A stretch of DNA of 64,000 bases, from contig JAQMWT010000040.1 in assembly GCA_029834535.1 (NCBI GenBank), forward strand, positions 331,541-395,540, given 5' to 3'. Position 1 is the stretch's first letter. Each line of letters starts with the position of its first letter. Made by a program: the position numbers and the translations under genes. This stretch comes from Chrysophaeum taylorii (taxonomy: Eukaryota; Sar; Pelagophyceae; Pelagomonadales; Pelagomonadaceae). Below the pieces are notes generated by a model that was not told the origin of the DNA, did no database searches, and saw only the letters and a program-made list of their open reading frames with translations. This document shows positions 40,199-49,828 of the stretch, piece by piece.

Positions 40199-42060
40199 GC
40201 TAAAGGTCAGCAGACGTCAGCCGGGCACTGGTGTCATCGACCTCGGTCTCATCCTTGCGAGGGCGCTTCAAGGTCGGGGCGGCGAGCATCGCGAAGTCGA
40301 TCGAGCCCGAAAAGTCCGCCGCCAAGTCGGCCTTCTGCTTCGAAGTCCGGGTTTCTTCGGCTTGAGTCAGCCACAAGGGCCGCGCCGGGTAGGGGAAGAG
40401 CCCGGCTTCGATCCAGGCCCGCTTGTTGACCTCGCGTGAGAAGCCTTTTTGCCAGGCCGGCGTGACGCAGTCCATGAGTCGCGGAGGGTGAGTCTGCGGC
40501 TTGATTGCGGAGATACTTTGTGGAGAGGAACGTCTGCTTGGCCACGTAGAAGCCGACGCGGAGCTCGTTCTTGACCACCCAAAAGTTGACGAGGTCCTCG
40601 TCGCGGGTGCAGTGTGGTGTCCGTCGGACGAGGTACCAGCCGCTCGCGGCGAGGAAGGCGACAACCGCCAAGTCCAGGTGAGCGCCGACGCCGTCGCTGA
40701 TGATGATGGCGGGGTCGGCGGGGCAGACGGCCAGGCCATAAAGTGCTGAGCATGACGAGGAAGGCGAGTAAGCCGGCGGCGTCGTCGGAGCCCTTGGTGT
40801 TGGCGGTACCACTTGTTGAGACGTCGTGGCCGCGGATCCGCAGCGATTGGCCACGGCGGATAGCGTCGACGTCGAATGTCTCGGCGGTGAAGCTGCAGTC
40901 GAAGCAAATTGGCTCCTAGTCGGCGGCGGTACTGCCGCCCATGACGTTCATGGGGATGCCGGAACTCTTGCACGCGATGGTCTGGCCCATGTCGTGCACG
41001 CCGACACTGACGATCCGCTCGCCCCTGCCTTTGCGTTGTCACCCTCGCCGTTGGTCGAGTTGCCCGCGCGATCATCTCGTCGATGGAGAACGTGCGGCCC
41101 CTCTTGTCTTCGACAATGATGAGCTTGGCTTCTTTAGGGACACCGCCTTTGTCCTTGTCGGCCTCGTCGTAGAATGGATTCTCGTGGGCCCAGCCCATGT
41201 GCTTGAGTGTCGCCTCGAAGTTGCGGCAGTGCTCCGCCACGAGCTCGGACCGCTGCCATTTTGCGCGTCAGGCGCGAGCTAGTTGCCCGTCGTGACGGCC
41301 ACGTGCTCGCAAAAGCGCCGGTAGTACCAATCGTCCCACTTCGTCGTCACGTACCACATGGAGTTGTTGCCTTGGTCATCACGTCGAGGCTGGCACTTGT
41401 CCAGCACCATGAACAAGCGCGCACGCGGCGTGCCCGCGATGAGGCGCTGGGCGTAGTCGATGACCATCCACTTGTAGACGGGGACGAGCATGGTGCGCAA
41501 GATGCCGACGAACTTGAAGAGCGTGTTGAAGGCGTCGGGTGTAAAGTTCGTCTCTGGGCCGCGAGCCTTCATCCCGTCGTCAACCTTCTCCATCTCCAGG
41601 TAGCGCTCGACCGACCGCCTGATGGATCATCGCCGTACAGCTTGGTGGCCTTCGCCATGATCTCCTTCAAGCCCTACTTCTTGCCCATCGCCCACGCTGC
41701 GGCCCACTCCGTCGTCACCTTGAACATCCACACATCTCTTTGCGCTCCTACAGCGGCTTGTGTCCGGCACCACCGGGGCAGCGGCTGGCTCCGGCTCGGG
41801 CTCCGACACCTCCAAGGCCTTGATGGCCTCGAATTGGTCCGAATTCTGCTTGATGCACTTCACTTTATCGTAGACGCGCTTGGGTTATACCGCGCCCAGC
41901 TCAGGCTCCCCCTCGACGACAGTCTACAGCGCCGCCGACACCTTTCCGCCCAGTCGCACGACAGCCGCATGCTTGACGAGATAGGTCATCTCGGCCCGCG
42001 TCGGCTTCGCGGGCTCGTGCGCAGTCTGTACGGCCGCGCGAGAAGGCCAGGCATTGCGCA
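40199..42060 (-). pseudogene. degenerate DDE-superfamily transposase
   Basis: Reading right to left on the minus strand, coding sense jumps between frames at least three times. An N-terminal part (to about 41279) includes NFTPDAFNTLFKFVGILRTM. A middle part has ENPFYDEADKDKG, EDKRGRTFSIDEM and SVGVHDMG. A catalytic-core-like segment reads DPAIIISDGVGAHLDLAVV, where DDE_1 enzymes have I-x-x-D-G-x-x-S-H. It is followed by LVRRTPHCT and a helical tail with FSREVNKRAWIEAGLFPYP, like the end of pogo/jerky-type DDE proteins. In-frame stops and frameshifts make it non-functional. It is bordered on the right by dispersed-repeat copies (42075-42139). Confidence 0.6.
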
Positions 42061-42074
42061 AACCAACCGTCTGA

Positions 42075-42139
42075 GTCGACTGCTAAGACCACCCACATCC
42101 TTCACGCTCCACACACACACCCCCCTCTTAGCAGTCGAC
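42075..42139. repeat. dispersed-repeat pair, inverted ends
   Basis: GTCGACTGCTAAGA (42075-42088) and CTCTTAGCAGTCGAC (42125-42139) are inverted copies of the shared core. They flank a 36-bp CACCCACATCCTTCACG segment of the foldback arm. Confidence 0.8.
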
Positions 42140-42179
42140 TTTAAAGTTTAAAGACACAGAAAAGGGACCACACAACAGC

Positions 42180-42427
42180 GGGCCGGTTGGCAGCCGGAAC
42201 GTTCGCAGTGGGACGGGGTATGGCCGGGGGGCGAAGACGGAAGGTTATCGACGAGTTGGTTGTCAGTCACATCGCGGTCTCCTCGTCGCATGGCGACAAG
42301 CTTGATGGTCACTCTCCGCCGACCGACCTTTCGGCGCTCCTCGTCTACAGGCCCGTGATTCCGGACTGGCTCCTGTCGGTCCGGCCTGGCTCCCATGCTC
42401 GGGAGAGGTCTGAAGTTAGTTAGTTAG
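42180..42427. repeat. 245-bp repeat, inverted copy at 58.6 kb
   Basis: Reverse complement of 58605-58850, with roughly ten visible substitutions. Both copies keep an open frame of about 75 codons with near-identical residues (MGARPDR, then PVRNHGPVDEERRKVGRR). The repeat may be part of a transposon, possibly a fragment of a coding region. The rest, to 42717, shows CCCT runs and small palindromes but no gene. Confidence 0.8.
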
Positions 42428-42717
42428 TTACAACAGCTCAGATTGGCGGGTGCGGGTTCGTCGGCGTCATCATCGTCTAGATCTTTTTATAGGGCCCCTG
42501 TATCTCTCGAGGGATCCGATCTCTCGCGAGAGAAGATGCTCTGGATGACGACGACGAGATACAGAACTCCCTAGGATTGAGGCTTGAAACTCCCCCCTCC
42601 CTCCCTCCCTCCCTCCCTCGTGCTTCATCATTATTATTTCTCGAGAGGAGTAAGCGCGCACTCTCGAGAGAGAGTGCGAATCGACCCTCGGGATCAATCG
42701 TTAGTTATAGTTGTCAT

Positions 42718-44148
42718 TCAATGGGGTCCTCCTCTAGCTCTGGAATGGTGATGCTTCTGCAGACGGAGACCTCCGGCACCCGAGCCTCGCAGGCATCGAG
42801 CACAGCGCGGACATTTCCGCGTCGTTCGGTGCTCTTCTTTGACCTCAATATCATCATTGGCGGTGAGACTTTGAAAAAAATCATGTAGGGTGAGCACCCG
42901 GACGACGGCGTCGTGGCCGCGCGACCGCGCCATATCGAGGGAAGTCTCGCCGTCGTCGACGATACGGCGAAGGTCAGCGCCTCTGAGAATCAAGAACTTA
43001 ACCATCTCGACGCGACCGTAGTAGCACGCCACGGCGAGCGGCGTGAGGCCATAAACTCCGAGGACGGCGGCCCTTTCAATGTCACCACCTTTCGCGAGCA
43101 GTAAACGAGCGACGGCAACTCGGCCCTCTCGACTGGCTACGAAGAGGGCAGACGCTCCCGCGTTGGTGACGCGGTTGACGTCGGCGTTGTTCTCTAAAAG
43201 CAGACGTACCACCCCGAGGTGGTCGTTCTCCGTGGCGATGTGAAGCGACGTGGCACCAAGATTGGTGGTCTGATCGACGGTAGCGCCGTTCGCGAGCAAG
43301 ATCCTCGCGACCGCTAAGTCACCGTTGCGCGAAGCAACGTAAAGCGGCGATGCGCCATCGATAGTGGCCTTGTCGACATCCGCGTTATTCTCCAGCAATA
43401 CCCTCACCACGTCGATGTGACATTCCTGGCACGCGACGTAGAGGGGAGTGACGCCGTCCCCGTTCGCCGAGTCGACGTCTGCGAGATTCGAGATTAAGAG
43501 CCTCGCGACGGCGACGTGGCCATTCTGAGAAGATATGTAGAGCGGCGAGGATCGGTTGTCGTCTTTTTGGTTGACGTCGGCCTTATTCTCGAGGAGGAGG
43601 CGGGCGACCTCGGCGTGCCCCCCTTGACAAGCGATGAACAAGGGACAAACCGATTCGGAATCCGTTTGGCGGACGTTAGCGCCGCGCGAGATCAAGAGCT
43701 CGGCGGTAGCAAAATGACCTTGCTGGCTCGCAATGTAAAGCGGCGAGGAGCCATGGAAAGTCGCATGGTTTATGTCGGCGCCGCGATCGAGCAATAGACT
43801 CGCTACCTCCGCGAAGCCGTTCCGGCTCGCGATGTGGAGAGCCGAAGCGTTCTTCAGAGTAGCTTGGTCGACATCCGCCTTGTTCTCCAGCAACACCCTC
43901 ACCACATCAAGGTGGCCGTTCTCGCTCGCAATGCAGAGCGCACACACGCCTTCGTCGATCGTTGCGTGCCTCACATTCGCATTTTTTGAAAGTAGAAAGG
44001 AAACAACATCAACGTGGCCGTTCATGCTCGCGGCAATCAAAGCCGAGCTGCCGGCCCAACTAACCTGGTTCACGTCGGAACCACGCGCGACCAACCGCCG
44101 CACGCCCCTCAAGTCGCCCAAGAGGCTCGCCTCGATGAGCCCATCCAT
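42718..44148 (-). CDS. ankyrin-repeat protein (about 13 repeats)
   Basis: The ATG at 44148 (MDGLIEASLLGDLRGVRRLV) gives 476 residues. The frame continues upstream but only as antisense of the vWA gene. About thirteen 33-34-residue ankyrin repeats fill residues 1-425, with cores such as SPLYIASQQGH, TPLYVACQECH and PLAVACYYGR. Most repeats keep DVVRVLLENNADVD-type helices. The last 45 residues are basic, with a CPRCARC cluster. No enzymatic domain is seen, so a protein-binding role is inferred. Near-identical repeats suggest recent internal duplication, or purifying pressure. It is divergent from the vWA gene, and the pair lies between two copies of the dispersed repeat. Confidence 0.85.
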   Translation of the reverse strand: MDGLIEASLLGDLRGVRRLVARGSDVNQVSWAGSSALIAASMNGHVDVVSFLLSKNANVRHATIDEGVCALCIASENGHLDVVRVLLENKADVDQATLKNASALHIASRNGFAEVASLLLDRGADINHATFHGSSPLYIASQQGHFATAELLISRGANVRQTDSESVCPLFIACQGGHAEVARLLLENKADVNQKDDNRSSPLYISSQNGHVAVARLLISNLADVDSANGDGVTPLYVACQECHIDVVRVLLENNADVDKATIDGASPLYVASRNGDLAVARILLANGATVDQTTNLGATSLHIATENDHLGVVRLLLENNADVNRVTNAGASALFVASREGRVAVARLLLAKGGDIERAAVLGVYGLTPLAVACYYGRVEMVKFLILRGADLRRIVDDGETSLDMARSRGHDAVVRVLTLHDFFQSLTANDDIEVKEEHRTTRKCPRCARCLRGSGAGGLRLQKHHHSRARGGPH

Positions 44149-44226
44149 GGTCTCGAGATGAGGGTAAATTTTGATTCGCGGGGATCGCTCTCGGATCGTG
44201 CTATTATCCTTCGGTACCGAAAAGAG
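44149..44226. promoter_or_regulatory. 78-bp head-to-head promoter interval
   Basis: A 78-bp gap separates the ATGs of the ankyrin gene (minus) and the vWA gene (plus). Shared regulation is inferred. Confidence 0.35.
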
Positions 44227-45306
44227 ATGACCGAGAGTATCCCGATGGCGAGCAAGGTCGTCGCGGTGGAGGAGCTCCCGTCGAACAATCGCCCTCGCGA
44301 CGAAGCGATTGACATTATCCGTCGCATGGGTCTTCCGCAGGGCATTGCCGAGCAGATTCTCAAGTCGACCGAGTCGTTTCCGGTGAGGTACTGGATCGTG
44401 GACAACTCTGGAAGCATGAGCACGGGCGACGGGCACCGCATCCTGACGGGTCCGGGAGGGCGCGAGGGAATGGTGACGTGCTCGCGGTGGGATGAACTCG
44501 GCTCCGCGATCATGTGGCACGCACGGCTAGCCGTCGAGCTCGGCGCGTACACGGAGTTCCGACTGCTGAACGCGCCAGGGTCGGGACCGCAGATAGTGAT
44601 TGCGGGCACCACGGTCGGCAGCTACGACCCGGCCTCTGCCGAAGAACTCCGATGCATCGACGAGCTGATCGCCTCGACTCCCACGGGACGCACGCCACTG
44701 TGCGCGCAAATTCGCGCGGTGACCGCCCAGGTCCAAGCGCAAAAGGAGTCGCTGCTCGCGACGGGAAAGCGCGCCTGCATCATCGTTGCCTCGGACGGCC
44801 AGGCAACGGACGGTGATCTGGCTCAGGCCCTCGCGCCGCTTCGTTCGCTGCCCGTGTGGGTCGTCGTCCGCCTCTGCACCGACGACGACAGCGTCGTCGA
44901 GTACTGGAACTCGATCGACGAGGAGCTCGAGCTCGACTTGGACGTCCTCGACGACTTATCGGGCGAAGCCGCCGAGGTCACCTCCTTCTCGCCCTTCCTC
45001 ACCTACGCGATGGCGCTCCATCGCCTCCGCGAGTTTGGGACGCTCTACAAGCTCGTCGACATACTCGACGAACGACGACTCTCCAAGCACGAGCTCATCG
45101 ACCTCGTCGCCCTCATCTTCGGCGACGACGCGAGAGAGCAACTCCCGCATCCCTCCCTCGGTTTCAAGCCCTTCCTCCGCGCCCTCAAAGAGGTCCAGGC
45201 CGGTGCCCCCCCTGTCTGGGACCCCCTCAGACACCGCCACCGCCCCTGGATCAACATCAAAGCCCTCTCCCGCGCTTACGGCACCAAGGCCTGCCTCGTG
45301 ATGTGA
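44227..45306 (+). CDS. vWA-domain protein, copy 1
   Basis: The ATG at 44227 gives 359 residues. A short helical N-terminus (RDEAIDIIRRMGLPQGIAEQ) looks like a UBA-type bundle. The vWA domain follows, with a full MIDAS: DNSGSMS (about residue 59), the Thr in TPTGRTPL (about 160) and SDGQATDGD (about 190). A C-terminal helical region (ELELDLDVLDDLSGEAAEV) completes it. vWA domains bind partners through a divalent metal. The partner and role are unknown; there is no TM segment or signal peptide. It is a close paralogue of the gene at 48362, with most residues identical. Similar proteins occur in other stramenopiles (from memory, not checked). Confidence 0.82.
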   Translation: MTESIPMASKVVAVEELPSNNRPRDEAIDIIRRMGLPQGIAEQILKSTESFPVRYWIVDNSGSMSTGDGHRILTGPGGREGMVTCSRWDELGSAIMWHARLAVELGAYTEFRLLNAPGSGPQIVIAGTTVGSYDPASAEELRCIDELIASTPTGRTPLCAQIRAVTAQVQAQKESLLATGKRACIIVASDGQATDGDLAQALAPLRSLPVWVVVRLCTDDDSVVEYWNSIDEELELDLDVLDDLSGEAAEVTSFSPFLTYAMALHRLREFGTLYKLVDILDERRLSKHELIDLVALIFGDDAREQLPHPSLGFKPFLRALKEVQAGAPPVWDPLRHRHRPWINIKALSRAYGTKACLVM

Positions 45307-45394
45307 TATTTTTACTCCAGATTCGCGAAAGATACTCCGGATACACCGCCACTACTACTCCTTTCGAGGTAGAGACGGAGGTTTTTGGGGACAG

Positions 45395-45480
45395 AAATCC
45401 CTCATACCCCACAAACCCACCCACATCCTTCACGCTCCCCACACACACCCCCCTCTTAGCAGTCGACATTTAAAGACAGA
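45395..45480. repeat. dispersed repeat (foldback-arm copy)
   Basis: This copy has TCCCTCATACCCCACAAACC, the CCCACATCCTTCACG segment and CCCCCTCTTAGCAGTCGACA, then TTTAAAGACAG. It matches 27270-27362 and 59125-59215. Confidence 0.8.
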
Positions 45481-45568
45481 AATGTCACTTTCTTGCATGT
45501 ATGATGCCAGGAATCATTTTTTCGGTTATTATGCCACAGGCAGGCAGGCATACGTGAAATCGTCTCAA

Positions 45569-46415
45569 ATGCTGCTGCTGCTGCTGCTGCTAGAACGCCT
45601 CGCGTTCGCGTCGATCCTCGCGGCGTTGAGCGTGGGAGGCGACGAGAAGGTTGCGCTCGCGCACATGAGCACGCGTGCCCGCGATAGACCAGACCAGCGC
45701 GACGGGTGTCCTATCCAATACGTCCACGTAAGTCTCTAGGGCGTCGATTTGGTGACCGTTGGTCTGGGAAAGCTGCGGGAACGACTATCCAGTCGACGAC
45801 CAAACAGTTTGCGACGAAACGCAGACTGTTCGTGAATCACGAGGACGGCCTCGAGTGCAGCGAGGCAGAGTCGATGATCGCGCCGGGCCGGCCACGTCTA
45901 CGTAGGCCATCGAGAGCTCGTCAACTTGGCCAGAAAGTCGGTCCTCTATATCATGTCGTTCCGGGAACCGCTGTCGCTCATGATGAGCCTCTACGACTAC
46001 GCGACGACCTACTCGATCGCGCCGGGGTCCAGCCCGACGAAGCATATATTCGAAATCTCAAAGTCAGCGTTGAAGCGCGAGCTCGCGACCCAGGGTGTCA
46101 AGCAAGACGAGTACCTCGACGCGCTCATCCGCGCGGGCAACGCGAGCTTCGCCGACGCCTTCGCGCTCTTTTTGAGGCCCTGCGGCTGGGCTTGGCGACC
46201 GCCGCGCCGACGAAGGCTCGCTCGCCGAACCCACGCACAACATCCTTCGTCTCGACATCGTCGAAGAATTTCAGAACTTCTTCTTGCAAATGAAATATCA
46301 GATTTCGTCCCCAACACAAACCGACAGAGTCAAGAACCCCGCCTTTCGCACCAAGCAGAAGCTCGGCAACGAAGTCATCCAAAAAAATAAAAAAGGCCAT
46401 TCCCGCGTTCGGTAA
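45569..46415 (+). pseudogene. broken Golgi-type sulfotransferase
   Basis: The ATG at 45569 starts a signal anchor (MLLLLLLLERLAFASILAAL). The frame then leads to DGCPIQYVHV, where sulfotransferases have the YVHVPK PAPS-binding strand. A TAG follows soon after. Sense resumes in another frame at GKAAGTTIQSTTKQF (5'-PSB-like loop). It shifts again to GHVYVGHRELVNLARK and YIMSFREPLSLMMSLYDYAT, the family's LREP-x5-SLY region. Later ASFADAFALFLRPCGW and LRLDIVEEFQNFFLQ fit the C-terminal half. At least two frame changes and a stop mark it as a pseudogene, although one short unrecognised intron could explain the first break. It resembles Gal/heparan-type sulfotransferases. Confidence 0.6.
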
Positions 46416-47314
46416 TTAATTCCACGCGAATATACAACTTCGCCCGACGCGTCGCCCGGGCTCGAGTCGACCACGCGCGCCGCTGCGTCGACACCAACGC
46501 CTCGACGGCCCGCGTGCGTCGACCTAATCATTAACGTTTTTGTGGCTCTCGAGAAAGCCACAAATTGAAAATTTGTGGCCCTCGAGAAAGCCACATAGAG
46601 CGGCGCTTGAGAAAACACCACCAAGCTCAAACAGCTTGTACGATGGGCCGCAACCAACAGAGGCATAAAAATGGTAGCAAGCCGCGGCGCCCCCCTGTCA
46701 CAGGTGAGGGGGGGGGAGTAGGAAACCGACATTCTGGGACTTGGTTCGGTGCCGCCACGACCGCCGCCGTTGCCACCTATATCCCATTTTCTATATAACG
46801 TATAGGCGACAGATGCGTGCCATGGTTGACCTTGGTTCTTGTTTTAAGCCATCGGCAGATCCTCTACTACGCTTGCGCATGCCGAGCGCTTGGGTGCGCT
46901 CCGGCTTTCGTCGTGCACCGCCTCGTGCAACAACCCCCTCTGCTTTATACGACGAAGCAGTTTGCGGATATTGCGCTTCGTCTGTCCCTTCTGTCTCCTT
47001 GAGTTGTCTTCTTGAGTTGATCCCCCCGACATTCTAGACAACACGTGCTGCGCGGGATCTCTCTCTCCTGCACAAAAAGCACTGTGGAGGGCTCGGATTG
47101 CCCGGGTGGCAGCGGGCGGCACTGACCCCGAAGAACCAAGAGTACCAACCTCTCCTTGTTACTTTTCTCGTGGTACGGTTGATTTTTTTGCCTCGGCTTC
47201 GCCTCACGTTCGATACAGCGACGACGCGACCTTTTTGCTCCTGTTTCTGCCTAGCCTTAGCCTGGCTCTTTGTGCTTGGAGATTTCTAAGCGATCAAGTA
47301 GCAAGCGCGCCTTT
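46416..47314. other. gene-poor stretch with a tandem hairpin
   Basis: Two units of GTGGC(T/C)CTCGAGAAAGCCAC lie at about 46541-46594, with a palindromic CCACAAATTGAAAATTTGTGG between them. Read on the minus strand this encodes PLYVAFSRAT then FQFVAFSRAT, resembling the LYVALSRAT motif of PIF1/Helitron helicases. No intact gene is seen. Confidence 0.5.
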
Positions 47315-47815
47315 CAGCTGAGCTCGGTTCGTACACGTGTGTGTCCGGGAAAGCGCGTCGTGATTGCGGGTGCGACTATCGGCAGCAATATGCTTCTTCA
47401 GCTATAATAACGCTCGCACGAATCGAAGGACTCGCCTCGTCGATGAGTACGGGCCGCACGAGATCCGAGCAGTTCGGCTGAGAGCATCTCGCAGAGGCTT
47501 CTTGCGCGCGACGAGCCAGCGCGTCTATGTCGCCGACGTGTCAAACGGCATCGCTGTACCGACGGTAACCTAGCGTCAGACAGCATCGCTGTACAGACGG
47601 TGACCTCGTGAAGGTCCCGGCCCGGCTTCGCGTATCGCTCGTACGGCATCTGCCTGCGTATCGACGAGTAGTCGTCGACTAACGGGAATTGGTCGACGAA
47701 GAAATAATAAGCTCGAACTCTCGAGAATTTCGACGACCAATCGGCCGAGGTCAACATCCACTCGCGCTTTCTCATCGACGCCCTTTCCCGCCCCATAGAG
47801 AAATTGGGACACCGT
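47315..47815 (+). pseudogene. decayed third copy of the vWA gene
   Basis: Segments in changing frames line up in order with the two intact vWA genes: ELGSYT (for ELGAYT), RVVIAGATIGSN (for the IVIAGTTVGSY strand), LASSMSTGRT (for LIASTPTGRTP), GFLRATSQRVYVADVSNG (for FLNATGQRACVIIASDG) and a trace of TDGDL. Further DNA-level similarity runs to about 47815. The DNA is frameshifted and contains stops. A short internal duplication (GCATCGCTGTAC) lies at 47550-47595. Confidence 0.65.
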
Positions 47816-48361
47816 AGAACACGTGCGCCGACATTCTCTTTAAACTACCTCTCCAATAGCACAAGCTTATCCATCATCATATTGTTTCACGATGCGAAAG
47901 AACATTCCTTACTTACTTGCGGGAAGGTCTTCTTTCTTCAAGCCGACCAAAGAATTAGCCCCGCTCCGATATCGAGCTCGACGACCCTCCTGATTCAAGG
48001 TGCGAGCCTCCCCTCGCGTGTAGGGGGCGACCACCCCTACGTCGACGTGTGATTAGGATGCACTTCCGCCGCATTACGCGGGACAACAAGCTCTGTTGTC
48101 GAATTATTTTTATATACGTAGTATTGATTTCCCGAAGTCCGTACGCGCTGACGTCAACACGTTTGTGGATAATGTGCCTCCGTGTCGCGTTAAGAACCTC
48201 TAACTTTTTGAAAAGTGAACGCTTAAGATTTCCGTTGAGAGCAACCTGCTTCTTCTTCCATTATTGGAAGCATAATAAAATATCCCAAGTTCCCGAAGCG
48301 TTCCGCCGGCGAGGTTGTTGTTGTTGGGTATACACAAATCGAGACAGCACAACACCACAAC
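47816..48361. other. upstream region of vWA copy 2, no gene seen
   Basis: AT-richer sequence with no credible frame. AATTATTTTTATATACGTA near 48103 could be a promoter element, but the distance to the ATG (about 250 bp) is long. Confidence 0.45.
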
Positions 48362-49444
48362 ATGGTTGGGATCCCGACTGCAACCGTGATCAGCGCAGAG
48401 AACAACAAGATGCCGGCGTCGAACTTGCGGCCGCGCGACGAGGCGATAGGCGTGATGCGCAGCATGGGGTTACCGCGGGGCCTCGCGGAGCAAATCATGA
48501 AATCGACCTTGACGTTTGCGGTGAGGTATTGGATCGTTGACAACTCGGGCTCGATGAGCGCGTCCGACGGACACCGAATAGTTCGAGGTCCCGGCGGTCG
48601 CGAAGGCATGGTGACGTGCTCGCGGTGGGAGGAGCTCGGGTGCGCTATCAAGTGGCACGCTCGACTCGCGGTCGAGCTCGGCGCTTACACGGAGTTTCGG
48701 CTGCTGAACGCGCCGGGCGTGGGGCCGCGACGCGTGACGGTTGGCACGACGGTGGGCAGTTACGACGCGGCGTCGGCCGAGGAGCTCGCGCACATCGACG
48801 GGCTCGTCGCGACGACGCCTACGGGCCGCACGCCACTGTGCGAGCACATCCGCGCCGTCACGGCCGAGATCGATGCGCGCAAGGAGTTTTTGAACGCGAC
48901 GGGCCAGCGTGCCTGCGTCATCATCGCGTCGGACGGCGAGGCGACAGACGGCGACCTTGCGCGGGCCCTCGCGCCGCTTCATTCGCTCCCCGCTTGGGTC
49001 GTGGTCCGCCTCTGCACCGACGACGAGCGAGTGGTCGAATACTGGAATTCGATCGACGAGGAGCTCGAGCTCGACCTCGAGGTTCTCGATGACTTGTCGG
49101 GCGAGGCGGCGGAGGTCCACTCGCACTCTCCCTATCTCGCGTACGCGGCTCCCCTTCATCGCCTCCGCGAGTTCGGAACCCTCTACAAGCTCGTCGACGT
49201 TCTGGATGAGCGTCCCCTGGAGAAGCACGAGCTCCTTGACCTTGTCGCCCTCATCCTCGGCGACGACGTGAGAGAACACCTCCCGCACCCCCAGATCGAT
49301 TGGCGGGCCTTTCTCCAGGGGCTGGACAAGCTCCAGGCCGACGTCCCCACCGTCTGGGACCCCATTCGACATCGGCGTCGCCCTTGGTTCAACATTCGGG
49401 CTCTCAACCGCGCCTTCGGCGACGGCCTCTGCGTCCTGATGTGA
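48362..49444 (+). CDS. vWA-domain protein, copy 2
   Basis: This frame encodes 360 residues and is a close paralogue of the gene at 44227. The MIDAS is intact: DNSGSMSASDGHR, TPTGRTPLCEHIRAV and ASDGEATDGDLARAL. The N-terminus differs (MVGIPTATVISAENN), while the UBA-like helix and the C-terminal VVEYWNSIDEELELDLEVL are retained. Both genes keep the same order on the same strand, with a decayed copy between them, so the family arose by local tandem duplication. The function is unknown, as for copy 1. Confidence 0.82.
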   Translation: MVGIPTATVISAENNKMPASNLRPRDEAIGVMRSMGLPRGLAEQIMKSTLTFAVRYWIVDNSGSMSASDGHRIVRGPGGREGMVTCSRWEELGCAIKWHARLAVELGAYTEFRLLNAPGVGPRRVTVGTTVGSYDAASAEELAHIDGLVATTPTGRTPLCEHIRAVTAEIDARKEFLNATGQRACVIIASDGEATDGDLARALAPLHSLPAWVVVRLCTDDERVVEYWNSIDEELELDLEVLDDLSGEAAEVHSHSPYLAYAAPLHRLREFGTLYKLVDVLDERPLEKHELLDLVALILGDDVREHLPHPQIDWRAFLQGLDKLQADVPTVWDPIRHRRRPWFNIRALNRAFGDGLCVLM

Positions 49445-49828
49445 CTGACGACCCCTCGACTACTTCTAGGCAGACACCCAGCGCGCGACCGATAGAGAAA
49501 AAAATTCTCCCCCCCCTACTTTTACTGCCATAATATCGTTTCGCTTATTTTTTTTGCCAACGCCACCACCACGGCGCTCATTAATTTCTTCTTCTTCTTC
49601 TTCTTCTTGGCGTACTAGATTTATAGCAGCAGCAGCAGCATTATACGCTCACGAAAGAAACGATGTTTTATATTTTGATCGCGCGCAGGCGCAGATATGG
49701 ATCGACGAACAACAAAAAAGCAAACGAACTTAAGTTTTATGTGTCGGAGTGGTCAAAGTTCCGCGGGGCCGAGTCGCGTAGAATAAGAAATCCATGGTGG
49801 GACCAGACCAGACCAGACCAGACCTCCT
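49445..49828. other. intergenic with TTC, AGC and ACCAG runs
   Basis: It holds a TTC run (49586-49609), an AGC run (49627-49640) and GACCAGACCAGACC (49800-49822). No gene is seen. Confidence 0.6.

Noticed and set aside
40501-40749. Plus-strand frames across the 40-42 kb region as genes
   Set aside because: Sense lies on the minus strand, where transposase-like segments run in order; the plus frames are their shadows.
44149-44520. Extension of the ankyrin protein upstream of residue 1 (in-frame, open)
   Set aside because: It would run antisense through the vWA coding region, has no ankyrin sequence and no good ATG.
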